Positions 51,339-60,313 of a stretch of DNA of 64,000 nt are shown piece after piece. Position 1 is the stretch's first letter. Every line of letters begins with the position of its first letter. Origin of the DNA: Mesorhizobium_K sp040049215. Its GTDB lineage: Bacteria; Pseudomonadota; Alphaproteobacteria; Rhizobiales; Rhizobiaceae. The DNA is taken from contig NZ_JBDZDN010000003.1 in the NCBI RefSeq assembly GCF_040049215.1, positions 310,001 to 374,000 of the forward strand. The letters are read 5' to 3'. A program made the position numbers and the translations under genes. Below the pieces are notes generated by a model. The model saw nothing but the letters and a program-made list of their open reading frames with translations, searched no databases and had not been told where the DNA came from.

Positions 51339-52198
51339 CTCTGCCGCCTGAGTTTCGGGTCGAGCGTGTCGCTGATGCCGTCGCCGATCAGGTTGAGGCC
51401 GAGCACGGTGATGATGATCGCCATGCCGGGCACGATCGCCAGATAGGGAGCCACGACCATCCGCGTCTGCGCATCGAACAGCATGCGGCCCCAGCTCGGC
51501 ATCGGCGGCTGTGCGCCGAGCCCGACATAGGAGAGCCCGGCCTCGGCCAGAATGCCCAGCGCGAACTGGATCGTGCCCTGGACGAGCAGCAGGTTGGCGA
51601 TATTGGGCAGGATGTGCTCGACGGTGATCAGCGCGTGGCCCTTGCCGGAGGCGCGTGCGGCAAGGATGAACTCGCGCGGCCAGATGGCGAGTGCGCCCGC
51701 CCGGGCGACGCGTGCGAACACCGGAATGTTGAAGATGCCGATCGCGATGATGGCGTTGACGGCTCCCGGTCCGAAGATCGCCGTGATCATGATCGCCGAC
51801 AGAAGCGCGGGGAAGGCGAAGACGATATCGTTGAAGCGCATCAGCGCGTCGTCCACATAGCCGCCGCGCGCCGCCGCCCAGCAGCCGAGCGGCACGCCGA
51901 TGCCCATGCCGATGCCGACCGCGACCAGCGCAACCGCGATCGAGTTGCGCGCGCCGACCATGATCATCGAAAGCATGTCGCGCCCGAACTGGTCGGTGCC
52001 GAAAATATGCGTAGTCGAAGGCGGCTGCATGCGGTCGGCGACGATGAGCTTGGTCACGTCGTAGGGCGTCCAGAAAAAGGACAACAATGCCATGGCGGTG
52101 ACGAGCGCCGTAATGACGAAGCCTGCGAGGAAGGAGCGGTTCGCGAAGGCCTTCGCGACAAAGCCCCTTTCAGGGAGATCCGAGGTCCGATCACTCAT
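51335..52198 (-). CDS. Peptide-type ABC transporter permease (DppC-like)
   Basis: The 287-residue inner-membrane protein has an N-terminal helix, a PSTTHIFGTDQFGRDMLSMIMVGARNS block typical of DppC/OppC permeases and the EAA-loop ARASGKGHALITVEHILPNI that contacts the ATPase. The cytoplasmic and membrane pattern fits five or six helices. It overlaps the ATPase gene downstream and the DppB-like gene upstream by 4 nt each. Confidence 0.93.
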   Translation of the reverse strand: MSDRTSDLPERGFVAKAFANRSFLAGFVITALVTAMALLSFFWTPYDVTKLIVADRMQPPSTTHIFGTDQFGRDMLSMIMVGARNSIAVALVAVGIGMGIGVPLGCWAAARGGYVDDALMRFNDIVFAFPALLSAIMITAIFGPGAVNAIIAIGIFNIPVFARVARAGALAIWPREFILAARASGKGHALITVEHILPNIANLLLVQGTIQFALGILAEAGLSYVGLGAQPPMPSWGRMLFDAQTRMVVAPYLAIVPGMAIIITVLGLNLIGDGISDTLDPKLRRQR

Positions 52199-53142
52199 GC
52201 GCGCACCCTAAGCCGCGGGTCGACCAGCGCGTAGGAGAGATCGATCACGAGGTTGATCGCGATGATCGTCGCCACCAGGAGCATGACGACGCTTTCCACC
52301 ACGATGAGGTCGCGCTGGTTGATCGCCTGGAAGACAAGACGGCCGAGACCGGGCAGGTAGAAGACGTTCTCGATGATGATCGTTCCGGCAAGCAGGAAGG
52401 CGAACTGCAGCCCGAGGATCGTCAGGACGGGCAGCAAGGCGTTGCGCAGCGCATGGCGCCAGAGCACGGCCTTTCGCGGCAGCCCCTTGGCGCGCGCGGT
52501 ACGGATGAAGTCCTCGCCGAGAACGTCGAGCAGTGCCGACCGCGTCACCCGCGCCAGGATCGCTGCCTGTGGCAGGGCGAGGGCTACCGAGGGCAGGATC
52601 AACGCCTTCAGCGCCGGCCAGACGCCTGCGCTCCAGCCGGGAAAACCGCCGGCGGGCACCAGCCGCAGCCACACGGCGAAGACGTAGACGAGAAGCAGGG
52701 CGAACCAGAAGTTCGGAACCGCGACGCCGAACTGCGAGGCTGCCATGGCGACCGTGTCGGACGGACGGCCCCGGCGCGCGGCGGCAAAAACGCCGACCGG
52801 CAATGCAATCGCCGTGGACAGAGCGAGCGAAACCAGGGCAAGCGGCAGTGAGACCGCGGCTCGCTCCCTGACCAGGTCTATGACGGGGACGGAGTAGGTG
52901 TAGGAACGGCCGAAATCCAGGCTCAGCAGCCCACCGGTCCAATGCAGGTAGCGGACGAGAAGGCCCCGATCTAGGCCCATCTGCACACGCAGCGCCTGGA
53001 CGGCATCCTCGGTGGCGTTGAAGCCGAGCATCAGGCGCGCAGGATCGCCGGGCAGGATCTCTAGCACACAAAAAACCACGACCGACGCGACAACCAGCGC
53101 GAGCAGCCCGGTCGCAAGGCGGCGCAGGAGATATACCGTCAT
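52195..53142 (-). CDS. Peptide-type ABC transporter permease (DppB-like)
   Basis: The 315-residue permease has the DppB/OppB-type N-terminus (MTVYLLRRLATGLLALVVASVVVF), the extracytoplasmic GDPARLMLG and LDFGRSYTYSVPVIDLV stretches, and the EAA loop RTARAKGLPRKAVLWRHALRNALLP. It overlaps the DppC-like gene by 4 nt. A 163-nt gap with hairpins separates it from the binding-protein gene, which lies upstream. Confidence 0.93.
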   Translation of the reverse strand: MTVYLLRRLATGLLALVVASVVVFCVLEILPGDPARLMLGFNATEDAVQALRVQMGLDRGLLVRYLHWTGGLLSLDFGRSYTYSVPVIDLVRERAAVSLPLALVSLALSTAIALPVGVFAAARRGRPSDTVAMAASQFGVAVPNFWFALLLVYVFAVWLRLVPAGGFPGWSAGVWPALKALILPSVALALPQAAILARVTRSALLDVLGEDFIRTARAKGLPRKAVLWRHALRNALLPVLTILGLQFAFLLAGTIIIENVFYLPGLGRLVFQAINQRDLIVVESVVMLLVATIIAINLVIDLSYALVDPRLRVRA

Positions 53143-53150
53143 AAGGTCTT

Positions 53151-53297
53151 ACCCTCCCCCTTGTGGGGAGGGTGGCCCACAGGGCGGGGTGGGGGTAGCT
53201 GCACTAGACGGATCGTCAAATGCACGGAATTGCACCGCGGTTAAAGATAACTGCTTGGAAGCCATCTTTAGCCGACCCTCCCTGCGAGGGGGAGGGT
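53151..53297 (-). repeat. Pair of similar hairpins between binding-protein and permease genes
   Basis: Two palindromes of the same kind stand about 120 nt apart: ACCCTCCCC with GGGGAGGGT (53151-53173, 9-bp stem) and ACCCTCCC with GGGAGGGT (53275-53297, about 8-bp stem). On the minus strand the second starts 9 nt after the binding-protein stop, and no T-run follows. Such intercistronic hairpins often protect the upstream mRNA part, giving more binding protein than permease. Confidence 0.65.
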
Positions 53298-53305
53298 AAA
53301 GGCGC

Positions 53306-54787
53306 TCAATCCACCCACTTGACCCTGGTCAGGTCGTTCGCCTGGATCGGCGAGTTCTCCCACAGTCCATCGACCTTGGCGTCCCAGATACCGATCTTGG
53401 GCAGTTCGAACAGGAAACCCACCACGGCATCGTCGGCGAGGATTTTCTGCGCCTGGCCGTAGAGCTCCTTGCGCCTGGCGTCATCGGAAGTGAGGTTCAA
53501 CTCCTCGATCACCTTGTCGAAGGCGGGGTTGTCGTATTGGAAGTAGTAGTCCTTGCGCGAATAGATATCGATGTCGTTGGGCTCGGTGTGCGACACGATC
53601 GAGAGATCGTAGTCCTTTTCGGTGAAGACCTGCTTCAGCCAGTCCGCCCACTCGACCGGGATGATCTCCGCGTCGATGCCGATGTCGCGCAGCTCCGAAG
53701 CGATGATCTGGCCGCCGTCGCGGGCGTAGGTGACCGGCGGCAGCTTGAGCGTCGTCTTGATGCCGTTCTCGAAGCCGGCTTCCTTGAGCAGTTCCTTCGC
53801 CTTCGCCGGGTCGTAGGGATAGGTGCCGGTAAGATCGACATAGGCATCGTTGGCCGGCGAGAAATGCGAGCCGATCGGCGTGCCCAGGCCGCCGGAGGCG
53901 CCGTCGATGATCGCCTTGCGGTCGATCGCATGCGCGATAGCCTGGCGAACCTTGAGATTGTCGAAGGGCGGCTTCTTGTTGTTGATCGACAGGATCGTCT
54001 CGCCCTCGGTCGAGCCGATGACGACCTTGAAGCGCGGGTCAGACTGGACCTGCGGCAGCGCGTCGCCGAGCTGGAAGTTGGGAAGCGCCTGCACGTCGCC
54101 GGAAAGCAGCGCCGGCACCGCCGCGGCGGCGTCGGGAATGATACGGAACTCGGCCTTGTCGAGCATCGCCGGATCGCCCCAGTAACCGTCCGCCTTGACG
54201 AGGGTGATCGACGAGCCCTTGGCCCAGTTGCCGAATTTGAACGGACCGGTGCCGACCGGCTTCTCCTTGTTGGTCTCGGCCGATTCCGGCGCCACGATCA
54301 CCGCGTCGCCCCAACCCATGTTGTAGAGGAACGAGCCTTGCGGGTTTTTGAGCGTCACCTTGACGGTCGCCGGGTCGACAGCCTCGACAGTGTCGATCGC
54401 CGCAAACAGACCCTTCTGCGCATTGGTCGAATTGTCGGCGCGCGCCCGGTCGAGCGAAAACTTCACGTCGTCGGCGTCGAAGTCGGTTCCGTCGTGGAAT
54501 TTGACGCCGGTGCGCAGCTTGAAGGTGTAGGTCTTGCCGTCGTCGGAAACCGTCCAGCTCTCGGCGAGCGCGGGCAGTACCTCGCCGCGCGAGCCGATGC
54601 GGGTCAGACCTTCGAACACATTGGCATAGAGCACCTCGTCTATCGCAGCCGCCGCGCCCGCGGTCGGGTCGAGGTGCGGCGGCTCGAGCGGCATGCCGAG
54701 CACGAGGTCGGTTCGCGCGGCGGTGGCCGCCGTGGTTGAGGCGAGCGCCACGATGGCTGCTGCGACGACTGATTTCCAAGGGTTCAT
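53306..54787 (-). CDS. Peptide-type ABC transporter substrate-binding protein
   Basis: The 493-residue secreted protein has a Sec signal peptide (VVAAAIVALASTTAATAA, cleavage near TAA-R) and the solute-binding family 5 fold: GMPLEPPHLDPTAGAAAAIDEVLYANVFEGL, ALAESWTVSDDGKTYTFKLRTGVKFHDG, VRQAIAHAIDRKAII and PYDPAKAKELLKEAGFENG. It should bind a peptide or a similar small ligand in the periplasm. It is the first gene of the importer operon. The deacylase gene upstream on the same strand suggests the ligand may be an acylated or amide-linked amino compound. Confidence 0.93.
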   Translation of the reverse strand: MNPWKSVVAAAIVALASTTAATAARTDLVLGMPLEPPHLDPTAGAAAAIDEVLYANVFEGLTRIGSRGEVLPALAESWTVSDDGKTYTFKLRTGVKFHDGTDFDADDVKFSLDRARADNSTNAQKGLFAAIDTVEAVDPATVKVTLKNPQGSFLYNMGWGDAVIVAPESAETNKEKPVGTGPFKFGNWAKGSSITLVKADGYWGDPAMLDKAEFRIIPDAAAAVPALLSGDVQALPNFQLGDALPQVQSDPRFKVVIGSTEGETILSINNKKPPFDNLKVRQAIAHAIDRKAIIDGASGGLGTPIGSHFSPANDAYVDLTGTYPYDPAKAKELLKEAGFENGIKTTLKLPPVTYARDGGQIIASELRDIGIDAEIIPVEWADWLKQVFTEKDYDLSIVSHTEPNDIDIYSRKDYYFQYDNPAFDKVIEELNLTSDDARRKELYGQAQKILADDAVVGFLFELPKIGIWDAKVDGLWENSPIQANDLTRVKWVD

Positions 54788-54930
54788 GGCCGCTCTCCGT
54801 TTCACGACGCCGCGCGAATACAAGCGCGAATTCAAGGATCAGTAAATCGGCTTTGTTGCGAATGCGAGCGGTGAACCGAAATGTTTTTCCATACAATCGG
54901 TTAGATCGATTTGCCGGTCCGGTCAGGCCG

Positions 54931-56205
54931 CTATCTGCTGTTGCCGCGAAGCAGCCGGTCCACGCCGATCGCCATCACCTTGGCGGATTCCACCATGTCG
55001 TCAATGCCGACCCATTCGTCGGGCCGATGGGCAAGGTCCAGTATGCCCGGGCCGTATGCGATGCAGTCATGCAGATGACCGATGCGCGCGACATGTTTCT
55101 GGTCGTACGTGCCAGGCGAGATGACGTATTCCGGTTCGCGTCCGAACACCTCGCGTATGCCCTCGGCGACTGCGGCGGCGACCGGCGCATCGCGCTCGGT
55201 CATCAGGGGCAGAACCTCCATGATGTCGCGGATGGTGTAGTCGAATTTCTTCCGGCTGCCCCTCAGCCGGTCAAGCACGGTGACGACCTCGTCCTTTACC
55301 TCGGCCAGCGTTTCTTCCAGCAGGAAGCGCCGGTCGATCACCATCCGGCAAGAGTCCGGCACGTTGGGCGAGGGCAGGCCGGAATAGTCGTCGGTCTGGC
55401 CGCCATGAATGGCGTTGATGTTCATCGTCGAGCGGCGCGCGCCTTCGGGTACGACGGGCATCCGGGTCCGCTTCTGATCGAGAGCCGGGAATAGGTCGTC
55501 CTCGAACGCCCTGATCACCGCGCCCATGTGACGGACCGCGCAATCGCCGAGAAACGGCATCGAACCGTGCGCCATCTCGCCCTTGGTCTCGATCTCGGCC
55601 CACCAGACGCCGCGATGGCCGAGGCAGATCCGGTCCTTGTTCAGCGGTTCGGGAATGATGACGTGATCGACCTTGGGCTTGGAGAAGTAACCTTTCCTGG
55701 CCAGATAGGCGACGCCACCAAAGCCGCCCGACTCCTCGTCGACCGTTCCCGAAATCTCGATGGCGCCGGGAAAGTCGGGATTGACGTCCATGAAGGACTC
55801 GACCGCGATGATCGAAGCGGCGAGCCCGCCCTTCATGTCGCAAGCCCCCCGGCCATAGACCCTGCCATCCTTGATCACGCCGGCGAAGGGGTCGACGGTC
55901 CAGCCGTCGCCGGCCTCCACCACATCGATATGCGAGTTGAAATGAACGGTGGAGCCGCGGGTCCTGCCGTCGAAGCGCGCGACGACGTTCAGGCGCGGGT
56001 AGCGGTCGGTGTCTCCAGGAGTTCCCTCGGCACGGATGAACTCTATGCCGAAGTTGCGCTTTTTCAGCCGCTCGGCAATGTATTCGGCGCATGGCCGGTA
56101 GGCGTCGCCGGGCGGATTGACGGTCGGAAAGCGGATCAGGTCGGCCGTAAGCTCTGCAAGCTCGTCGGCCCGGCTCTCGATCATCCTGGAAAGACGCTCG
56201 TCCAT
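54931..56205 (-). CDS. ArgE/DapE-family deacylase (M20 peptidase)
   Basis: The 424-residue M20 metallohydrolase removes an acyl group from an amino compound. Zinc-binding positions are NSHIDVVEAGDGWTVDPF (His, then Asp), GRGACDMKGGLAA (Asp), SGTVDEESGGFGG (Glu-Glu) and SPGTYDQKHVARIGHLHDCIAYGPG (His). The overall order is that of acetylornithine deacetylase and succinyl-diaminopimelate desuccinylase. The start at 56205 (MDERLSRMIESRADEL) is one choice; an internal ATG at 56184 is also possible. It precedes the ABC importer on the same strand, so it may process what the importer brings in. Confidence 0.87.
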   Translation of the reverse strand: MDERLSRMIESRADELAELTADLIRFPTVNPPGDAYRPCAEYIAERLKKRNFGIEFIRAEGTPGDTDRYPRLNVVARFDGRTRGSTVHFNSHIDVVEAGDGWTVDPFAGVIKDGRVYGRGACDMKGGLAASIIAVESFMDVNPDFPGAIEISGTVDEESGGFGGVAYLARKGYFSKPKVDHVIIPEPLNKDRICLGHRGVWWAEIETKGEMAHGSMPFLGDCAVRHMGAVIRAFEDDLFPALDQKRTRMPVVPEGARRSTMNINAIHGGQTDDYSGLPSPNVPDSCRMVIDRRFLLEETLAEVKDEVVTVLDRLRGSRKKFDYTIRDIMEVLPLMTERDAPVAAAVAEGIREVFGREPEYVISPGTYDQKHVARIGHLHDCIAYGPGILDLAHRPDEWVGIDDMVESAKVMAIGVDRLLRGNSR

Positions 56206-56391
56206 GCTGCGAATTGAGCAGTCTCGCGGGCCTGTTGGCAAGGCTGGCCTCGCAGCAGCGCAACGGTCACGCGAAATTGTTCAAATTTGCCCGACCGGAT
56301 TGGAGAAAACCTCACGGATTCGGCGTAGTACTGTGAAAGTTCGGTCCATACGGTCAAATACCTTCAGAACCGGGCAAGAGGGGTCAGTCAG

Positions 56392-56823
56392 ATGAAAAAT
56401 TCGCTTCTCGTGGCAATTGCGTTTGCCTCGATGCTGTTCGGCGCGACGGCGCAGGGCTGGAGCGCGAGCCTCGTTGCCCGCGTCGACATTTCCAGCCAGA
56501 CAATGACCGTAGCCAAGAATGGTCGCGTCATTCACAGATGGCGCGTATCGACCGCCCGTCCGGGCTACTGGACGCCGCGTGGGACGTGGAGCCCGAAGCG
56601 GCTGCACCGCATGTGGTATTCGCGCAAATACGACATGTCGCCGATGCCTTATTCGGTATTTTTCCTTGGCGGCTACGCGATCCACGGCACCAACTACGTG
56701 AAGAGCCTCGGTCGCCCGGCCTCGCATGGCTGCATCCGCCTGCAGACGGGCAACGCTGCGCAGTTCTATTCGCTGGTGCAGCAGGTCGGCCGCGGCAACA
56801 CGCGGATCACGGTCGTCAACTGA
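56392..56823 (+). CDS. L,D-transpeptidase (YkuD family)
   Basis: The 143-residue secreted enzyme has a signal peptide (LLVAIAFASMLFGATAQGWSA) and a YkuD catalytic domain with the active-site motif HGTNYVKSLGRPASHGCIRL (His and Cys in H-G-x(n)-S-H-G-C). It cross-links peptidoglycan stems at meso-diaminopimelate or anchors lipoproteins in the periplasm. It is short, a core-domain version without LysM or other binding domains. It is convergent with lpxXL. Confidence 0.92.
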   Translation: MKNSLLVAIAFASMLFGATAQGWSASLVARVDISSQTMTVAKNGRVIHRWRVSTARPGYWTPRGTWSPKRLHRMWYSRKYDMSPMPYSVFFLGGYAIHGTNYVKSLGRPASHGCIRLQTGNAAQFYSLVQQVGRGNTRITVVN

Positions 56824-56859
56824 CGTTGCAGGTTGTGGCTTTGCCGCAACCGCCCGATG

Positions 56860-57867
56860 TCAGCCTGCCTTGCGTGCGGCTTTTTTGTTGCGGGACCCGG
56901 GTTTGGCCTGCCAGCGCCTGCTGCGCCTTCTGCGGCTTAGCGTCCAGCGCTTGTGAAACCACATCCATTGGCCGGGATTCTCGCGCACCCAGCCTTCGAC
57001 GACGTGGTTGAGAAGTTGCGTCGAAGCCCCGATGTCGATGTCGCCGTCTGCGTCACGCACGAGTTCGACCGCTTCCTGGATTTCCAGCCTGTAGCGGTTG
57101 CCGGGCAGGCGGATGCAGCGCGCCGGAAAAACCTCGCAGTCGAAGCGGCGTGCGAGCATCGGCACGACCGGATTGGTTTCGCAGGGCCGGTTGAAGAAAG
57201 TCGTAAGCAGGCCGCCGATGAATTTCTGATCGACGAGCGCGCCAACGTTGCCGCCCTTCTCGAGGATGGCCGCCAGCGCGAAGGCTGCGCCGGCCCGCGT
57301 CTCCATCAGCTCTCCCATTGTCGAGCGGCGTGTTGATAGGATGAATTCGGCGATGTAGGGATTGTTCGGCGGGCGAAACAATGCCGTCACCTTCAGGCCG
57401 TGCACGGCCGCGGCGATCGGCAAAAGCTCGAAATTGCCGAGATGGGCGGTGAACAGGATGTGCGGCTTCTTCTCGGCCGCGAGCCGGACGAACAGTTCTT
57501 CCCCGACGATCTCGATGCGCCCGGCGGTCCGGTTCTCCGGGTCGAAGTCGAAGAGTTGGTCGAGGAAGACATACTCACCCGCGAGACGGGCCATGTTGTC
57601 CCACATCTCGAGCGCAATCGCCTCGATTTCCTGCTCCGACTTTTCCGGATAGGCCATGCGGAGATTTGCCAGGGCCGTGCGGTGGCGGCCAAAGCGGGGG
57701 CCGACCTTCACTGCCATCCGGGCCGCGAAATCCAGTGCCTTGTCGGGGGGCAGCTTCCTGAGCAGCCAGAGCGCGCCCATGGCGAAGCGGGCGACAAGCC
57801 AGTGGTTGAGCCGCCTTAAGGACCGCATGGCCCGATAGCGGAAGGTGACGAATTTGCCCCGCTGCAA
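56860..57867 (-). CDS. lpxXL: Lipid A biosynthesis acyltransferase for the very-long-chain acyl group
   Basis: The 335-residue HtrB/LpxL-type acyltransferase has a membrane-associated N-terminus (LNHWLVARFAMGALWLLRKLPP), the catalytic H-x4-D/E as LFTAHLGNFELLPIA, FRPPNNPYIAEFIL, VGALVDQKFIGGLLTTFF and VRENPGQWMWFHKRWTL. In the rhizobial cluster this enzyme attaches the very-long-chain hydroxy acid from AcpXL to lipid A. The start is uncertain: TTG 57867 has GAGGA 8 nt before it and continues homologous-looking residues (GKFVTFRYRAMRSLRRLNHW); ATG 57828 is an alternative (322 residues). Last gene of the lipid A cluster. Confidence 0.87.
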   Translation of the reverse strand: MQRGKFVTFRYRAMRSLRRLNHWLVARFAMGALWLLRKLPPDKALDFAARMAVKVGPRFGRHRTALANLRMAYPEKSEQEIEAIALEMWDNMARLAGEYVFLDQLFDFDPENRTAGRIEIVGEELFVRLAAEKKPHILFTAHLGNFELLPIAAAVHGLKVTALFRPPNNPYIAEFILSTRRSTMGELMETRAGAAFALAAILEKGGNVGALVDQKFIGGLLTTFFNRPCETNPVVPMLARRFDCEVFPARCIRLPGNRYRLEIQEAVELVRDADGDIDIGASTQLLNHVVEGWVRENPGQWMWFHKRWTLSRRRRSRRWQAKPGSRNKKAARKAG

Positions 57868-57878
57868 CTGGGGGGTCC

Positions 57879-58907
57879 TCAGCCGACGCGCAGGATGATC
57901 TTGCCGAACACGTCGCGGCTTTCCAGGCGCGCCAACGCGTCCCCGATGCCTGCGAAGTCGACCTCCGTATCGATCACGGGCGTGACAAGCCCCGCCGCCA
58001 TTTTCTGCATGGCGTTCGCCATGTTCTCCATGCGGCAGCCGAACGAACCGAAGATCTTCAGCTGCTGCTGGAAAAGCTGCATCAGGTTCATCGATGTCGA
58101 GACGCCCGAGGTGGAGCCGCATGTGACCAGCCGTCCGCCGCGCTTCAGCGAAAGCATGGATCCGGCCCAGGTGTCGGCGCCGACATGCTCGAACACGACG
58201 TCGACGCCCTTCTTCTTGGTCAGCTTGCGCACGACGCCCTCGAAGCGGTCCTCGCGGTAGTTGATCACGTGGTCCGCGCCGAGTGCGGCCGCCTTCGCCA
58301 TCTTGTCCGCCGATCCAACCGTTGTGATGACGGTGCAGCCCATCTTCCTGGCGAGCTGGATCGCCGCGGTGCCGATGCCGGAGCCGCCGGCGTGGACGAG
58401 GATGGTTTCGCCGGGTTCGAGCTTCGCATTGTCGAAAAGCATGTGCTCGACGGTGCCGAACGTTACGGGCGTGACGGCCGCGCCGATCGCATCGACCCCG
58501 GGCGGGGCCGGGACCAGAAGCCGGGCCGGCAGATTGATCTTCTCCTGGGCGAAGCCGTCGAGATGGAAGCCGTGCACGCCCGACACGTGTTCGCAGAGAT
58601 TGTCGCGCCCTTCGCGGCAATTTCGGCAGAGCCCGCAGGTGCGCGCGCCATAGATCGCGACGAGTTGGCCCGGCACGAGATTGGAGACGCCTGGACCGAC
58701 GGCCTCGACCTCGCCGGAGGCCTCGGCCCCTATGGTCAGCGGCAGCTTGCGCTTGGCGAAGGCCATGCCGCGCCAGCCCCAGACGTCGATGTGGTTGAGC
58801 GCCACCGCCTTGATCCGGAGCGTGACCTCGCCGAGGCCCGGCGCGGGCGGTGGGGCGACCTCGACCGTTTCGAGCTTGCGATCCTCGATCAACTGCAATG
58901 CGCGCAT
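57879..58907 (-). CDS. Zinc-binding alcohol dehydrogenase of the very-long-chain acyl cluster
   Basis: The 342-residue medium-chain dehydrogenase has the structural-zinc cysteines in CGLCRNCREGRDNLC, GAEASGEVEAVGPG and the nucleotide loop VHAGGSGIGTAAIQLAR. Similar genes sit at this place in the Rhizobium and Sinorhizobium acpXL-lpxXL clusters (often called adh2XL). Its role in making or modifying the hydroxy-acyl chain is not established. It lies 11 nt before the probable lpxXL start, and 121 nt after fabF1. Confidence 0.87.
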   Translation of the reverse strand: MRALQLIEDRKLETVEVAPPPAPGLGEVTLRIKAVALNHIDVWGWRGMAFAKRKLPLTIGAEASGEVEAVGPGVSNLVPGQLVAIYGARTCGLCRNCREGRDNLCEHVSGVHGFHLDGFAQEKINLPARLLVPAPPGVDAIGAAVTPVTFGTVEHMLFDNAKLEPGETILVHAGGSGIGTAAIQLARKMGCTVITTVGSADKMAKAAALGADHVINYREDRFEGVVRKLTKKKGVDVVFEHVGADTWAGSMLSLKRGGRLVTCGSTSGVSTSMNLMQLFQQQLKIFGSFGCRMENMANAMQKMAAGLVTPVIDTEVDFAGIGDALARLESRDVFGKIILRVG

Positions 58908-58937
58908 ATTGCGGGCGGCTTCCCTCTATTCTTCTTT

Positions 58938-59007
58938 GAGCATGATCTTTTCCGAAAACCGGTTCCCGCTTTTCGCTTACGCGGTCCTTCGGTTCGGGAT
59001 CATGCTC
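58938..59007. repeat. Rhizobial intergenic palindrome between fabF1 and the dehydrogenase gene
   Basis: The ends GAGCATGATC (58938-58947) and GATCATGCTC (58998-59007) are perfect reverse complements, and the interior holds TTTTCCGAAAACCGGTTCCC, a sequence I know as a frequent dispersed intergenic element in rhizobia. It lies inside the lipid A operon, where a transcribed hairpin could stabilise or attenuate the message. Confidence 0.8.
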
Positions 59008-59028
59008 CTGGCGAACGTTGAGGTTCGC

Positions 59029-60300
59029 TTAGACGGGTTCCCGCGCCAAGACAAGGCAGGCGTTCTGGCCGCCGAAGCCGAAGGAATTGGACAGGACGCT
59101 CGAAACGTCGGCCGAACGTTTCTTGTTCGGCACCACGTCGAGGTCGATCGCCGGGTCGGGATTGTCGTAGTTGATGGTCGGCGGGATGACGCCCTCACGC
59201 ATGGTCATAAGCGAGAACGCAGCCTCGACCGCGCCGGCCGCCGACAGCGTGTGGCCGATCATCGACTTGTTCGACGAGACGGGTATCTTGCGGATACGTT
59301 CGCCGAAGACCGTCGACAGCGACAGATGCTCCATCTTGTCGTTCTCGGGCGTGGACGTGCCGTGCGCATTGACGTAGCTGATTTCGTCCTCGGACAGGCC
59401 GGCATCGGAAAGTGCGGCCCGCACCGCCGCAATCGCCGGCGACCCATCCGGCTTCGAGCGCGTGCGGTGGAAGTCGTCGGCCCTTTCGCCGCAGCCGCGC
59501 AGTATGCCGAGCACCTCCGCCCCGCGCGCGACGGCGCTTTCGAGCGATTCGAGCACGAGCGCGGCGGCGCCTTCGGCGATGACGAAGCCGTCGCGGTCTC
59601 GGGAGAACGGTTTCGAGGCCTTCTCCGGAACATCGTTCTGGGTCGACAGCGCCGACAGCAGCGAGAAGCGGATCAGCGCCTCGGCGGTGACCGAACCGTC
59701 CGCGCCGATCGAAAGCGCCCGGTCGCATTCGCCGCGCCGGATCGCCTCGACGCCGAGCTGGATCGCGGTGGCGCCAGAGGCGCAGGCTGTGGAAAGCGTG
59801 ATCGGCAGACCGCGCGTGCCCAAGGTATCCGCCAGTCGGTCGGCGATCGAGCCGAATTGCGCGGTCTCGAAGACATCCAGCGCGTCCAGCCCGCGGGCGA
59901 TTTCGAGCACGCGATCGGCCGCCGTGCCGTCCTTGCCGGCGGCGTAGAGGCTGAAACGGTCGGTCCAGTCGAGCTCGACAGGAGGCGACGCGAGGAAGAG
60001 CGGTCCGTTGAAATCGTCGGAGGAGAGCCCGGATTCGCCGATCGCCTCGCGCGCGGCGGTTTCCGCGAGCTCGTAGGTCAGCGGGCTCGACCCCTTGGAA
60101 CTCGACTCCAGGAAATCGACGGTGCCGCATATGCGCGTGTTGAGATGGTCGGTCGGAAAGCGGGTGATCGGGTGGATGCCGGATCGGCCCGATGTAAGCG
60201 CCGCCCAGTTGTCCTGCTTGCCGACCCCGAGCGAGGTGATGACACCAATGCCGGTGACGGCTACGAGAGGTCTGCCGAGGTGATCCGTCGTCTTCGCCAT
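59029..60300 (-). CDS. fabF1XL: Beta-ketoacyl-ACP synthase of the very-long-chain acyl cluster (complete active site)
   Basis: The 423-residue FabF-type condensing enzyme has all three catalytic residues: Cys in TLSTACASGATAIQ, His in VNAHGTSTPENDKMEH, and His in SNKSMIGHTLSAAG. It should elongate an acyl chain bound to AcpXL with malonyl units. The start at 60300 (MAKTTDHLGRPL) gives the expected length. It lies 13 nt after the stop of its degenerate partner fabF2 on the same strand. Confidence 0.9.
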   Translation of the reverse strand: MAKTTDHLGRPLVAVTGIGVITSLGVGKQDNWAALTSGRSGIHPITRFPTDHLNTRICGTVDFLESSSKGSSPLTYELAETAAREAIGESGLSSDDFNGPLFLASPPVELDWTDRFSLYAAGKDGTAADRVLEIARGLDALDVFETAQFGSIADRLADTLGTRGLPITLSTACASGATAIQLGVEAIRRGECDRALSIGADGSVTAEALIRFSLLSALSTQNDVPEKASKPFSRDRDGFVIAEGAAALVLESLESAVARGAEVLGILRGCGERADDFHRTRSKPDGSPAIAAVRAALSDAGLSEDEISYVNAHGTSTPENDKMEHLSLSTVFGERIRKIPVSSNKSMIGHTLSAAGAVEAAFSLMTMREGVIPPTINYDNPDPAIDLDVVPNKKRSADVSSVLSNSFGFGGQNACLVLAREPV

Positions 60301-60313
60301 ATTGCTTGTCCCG

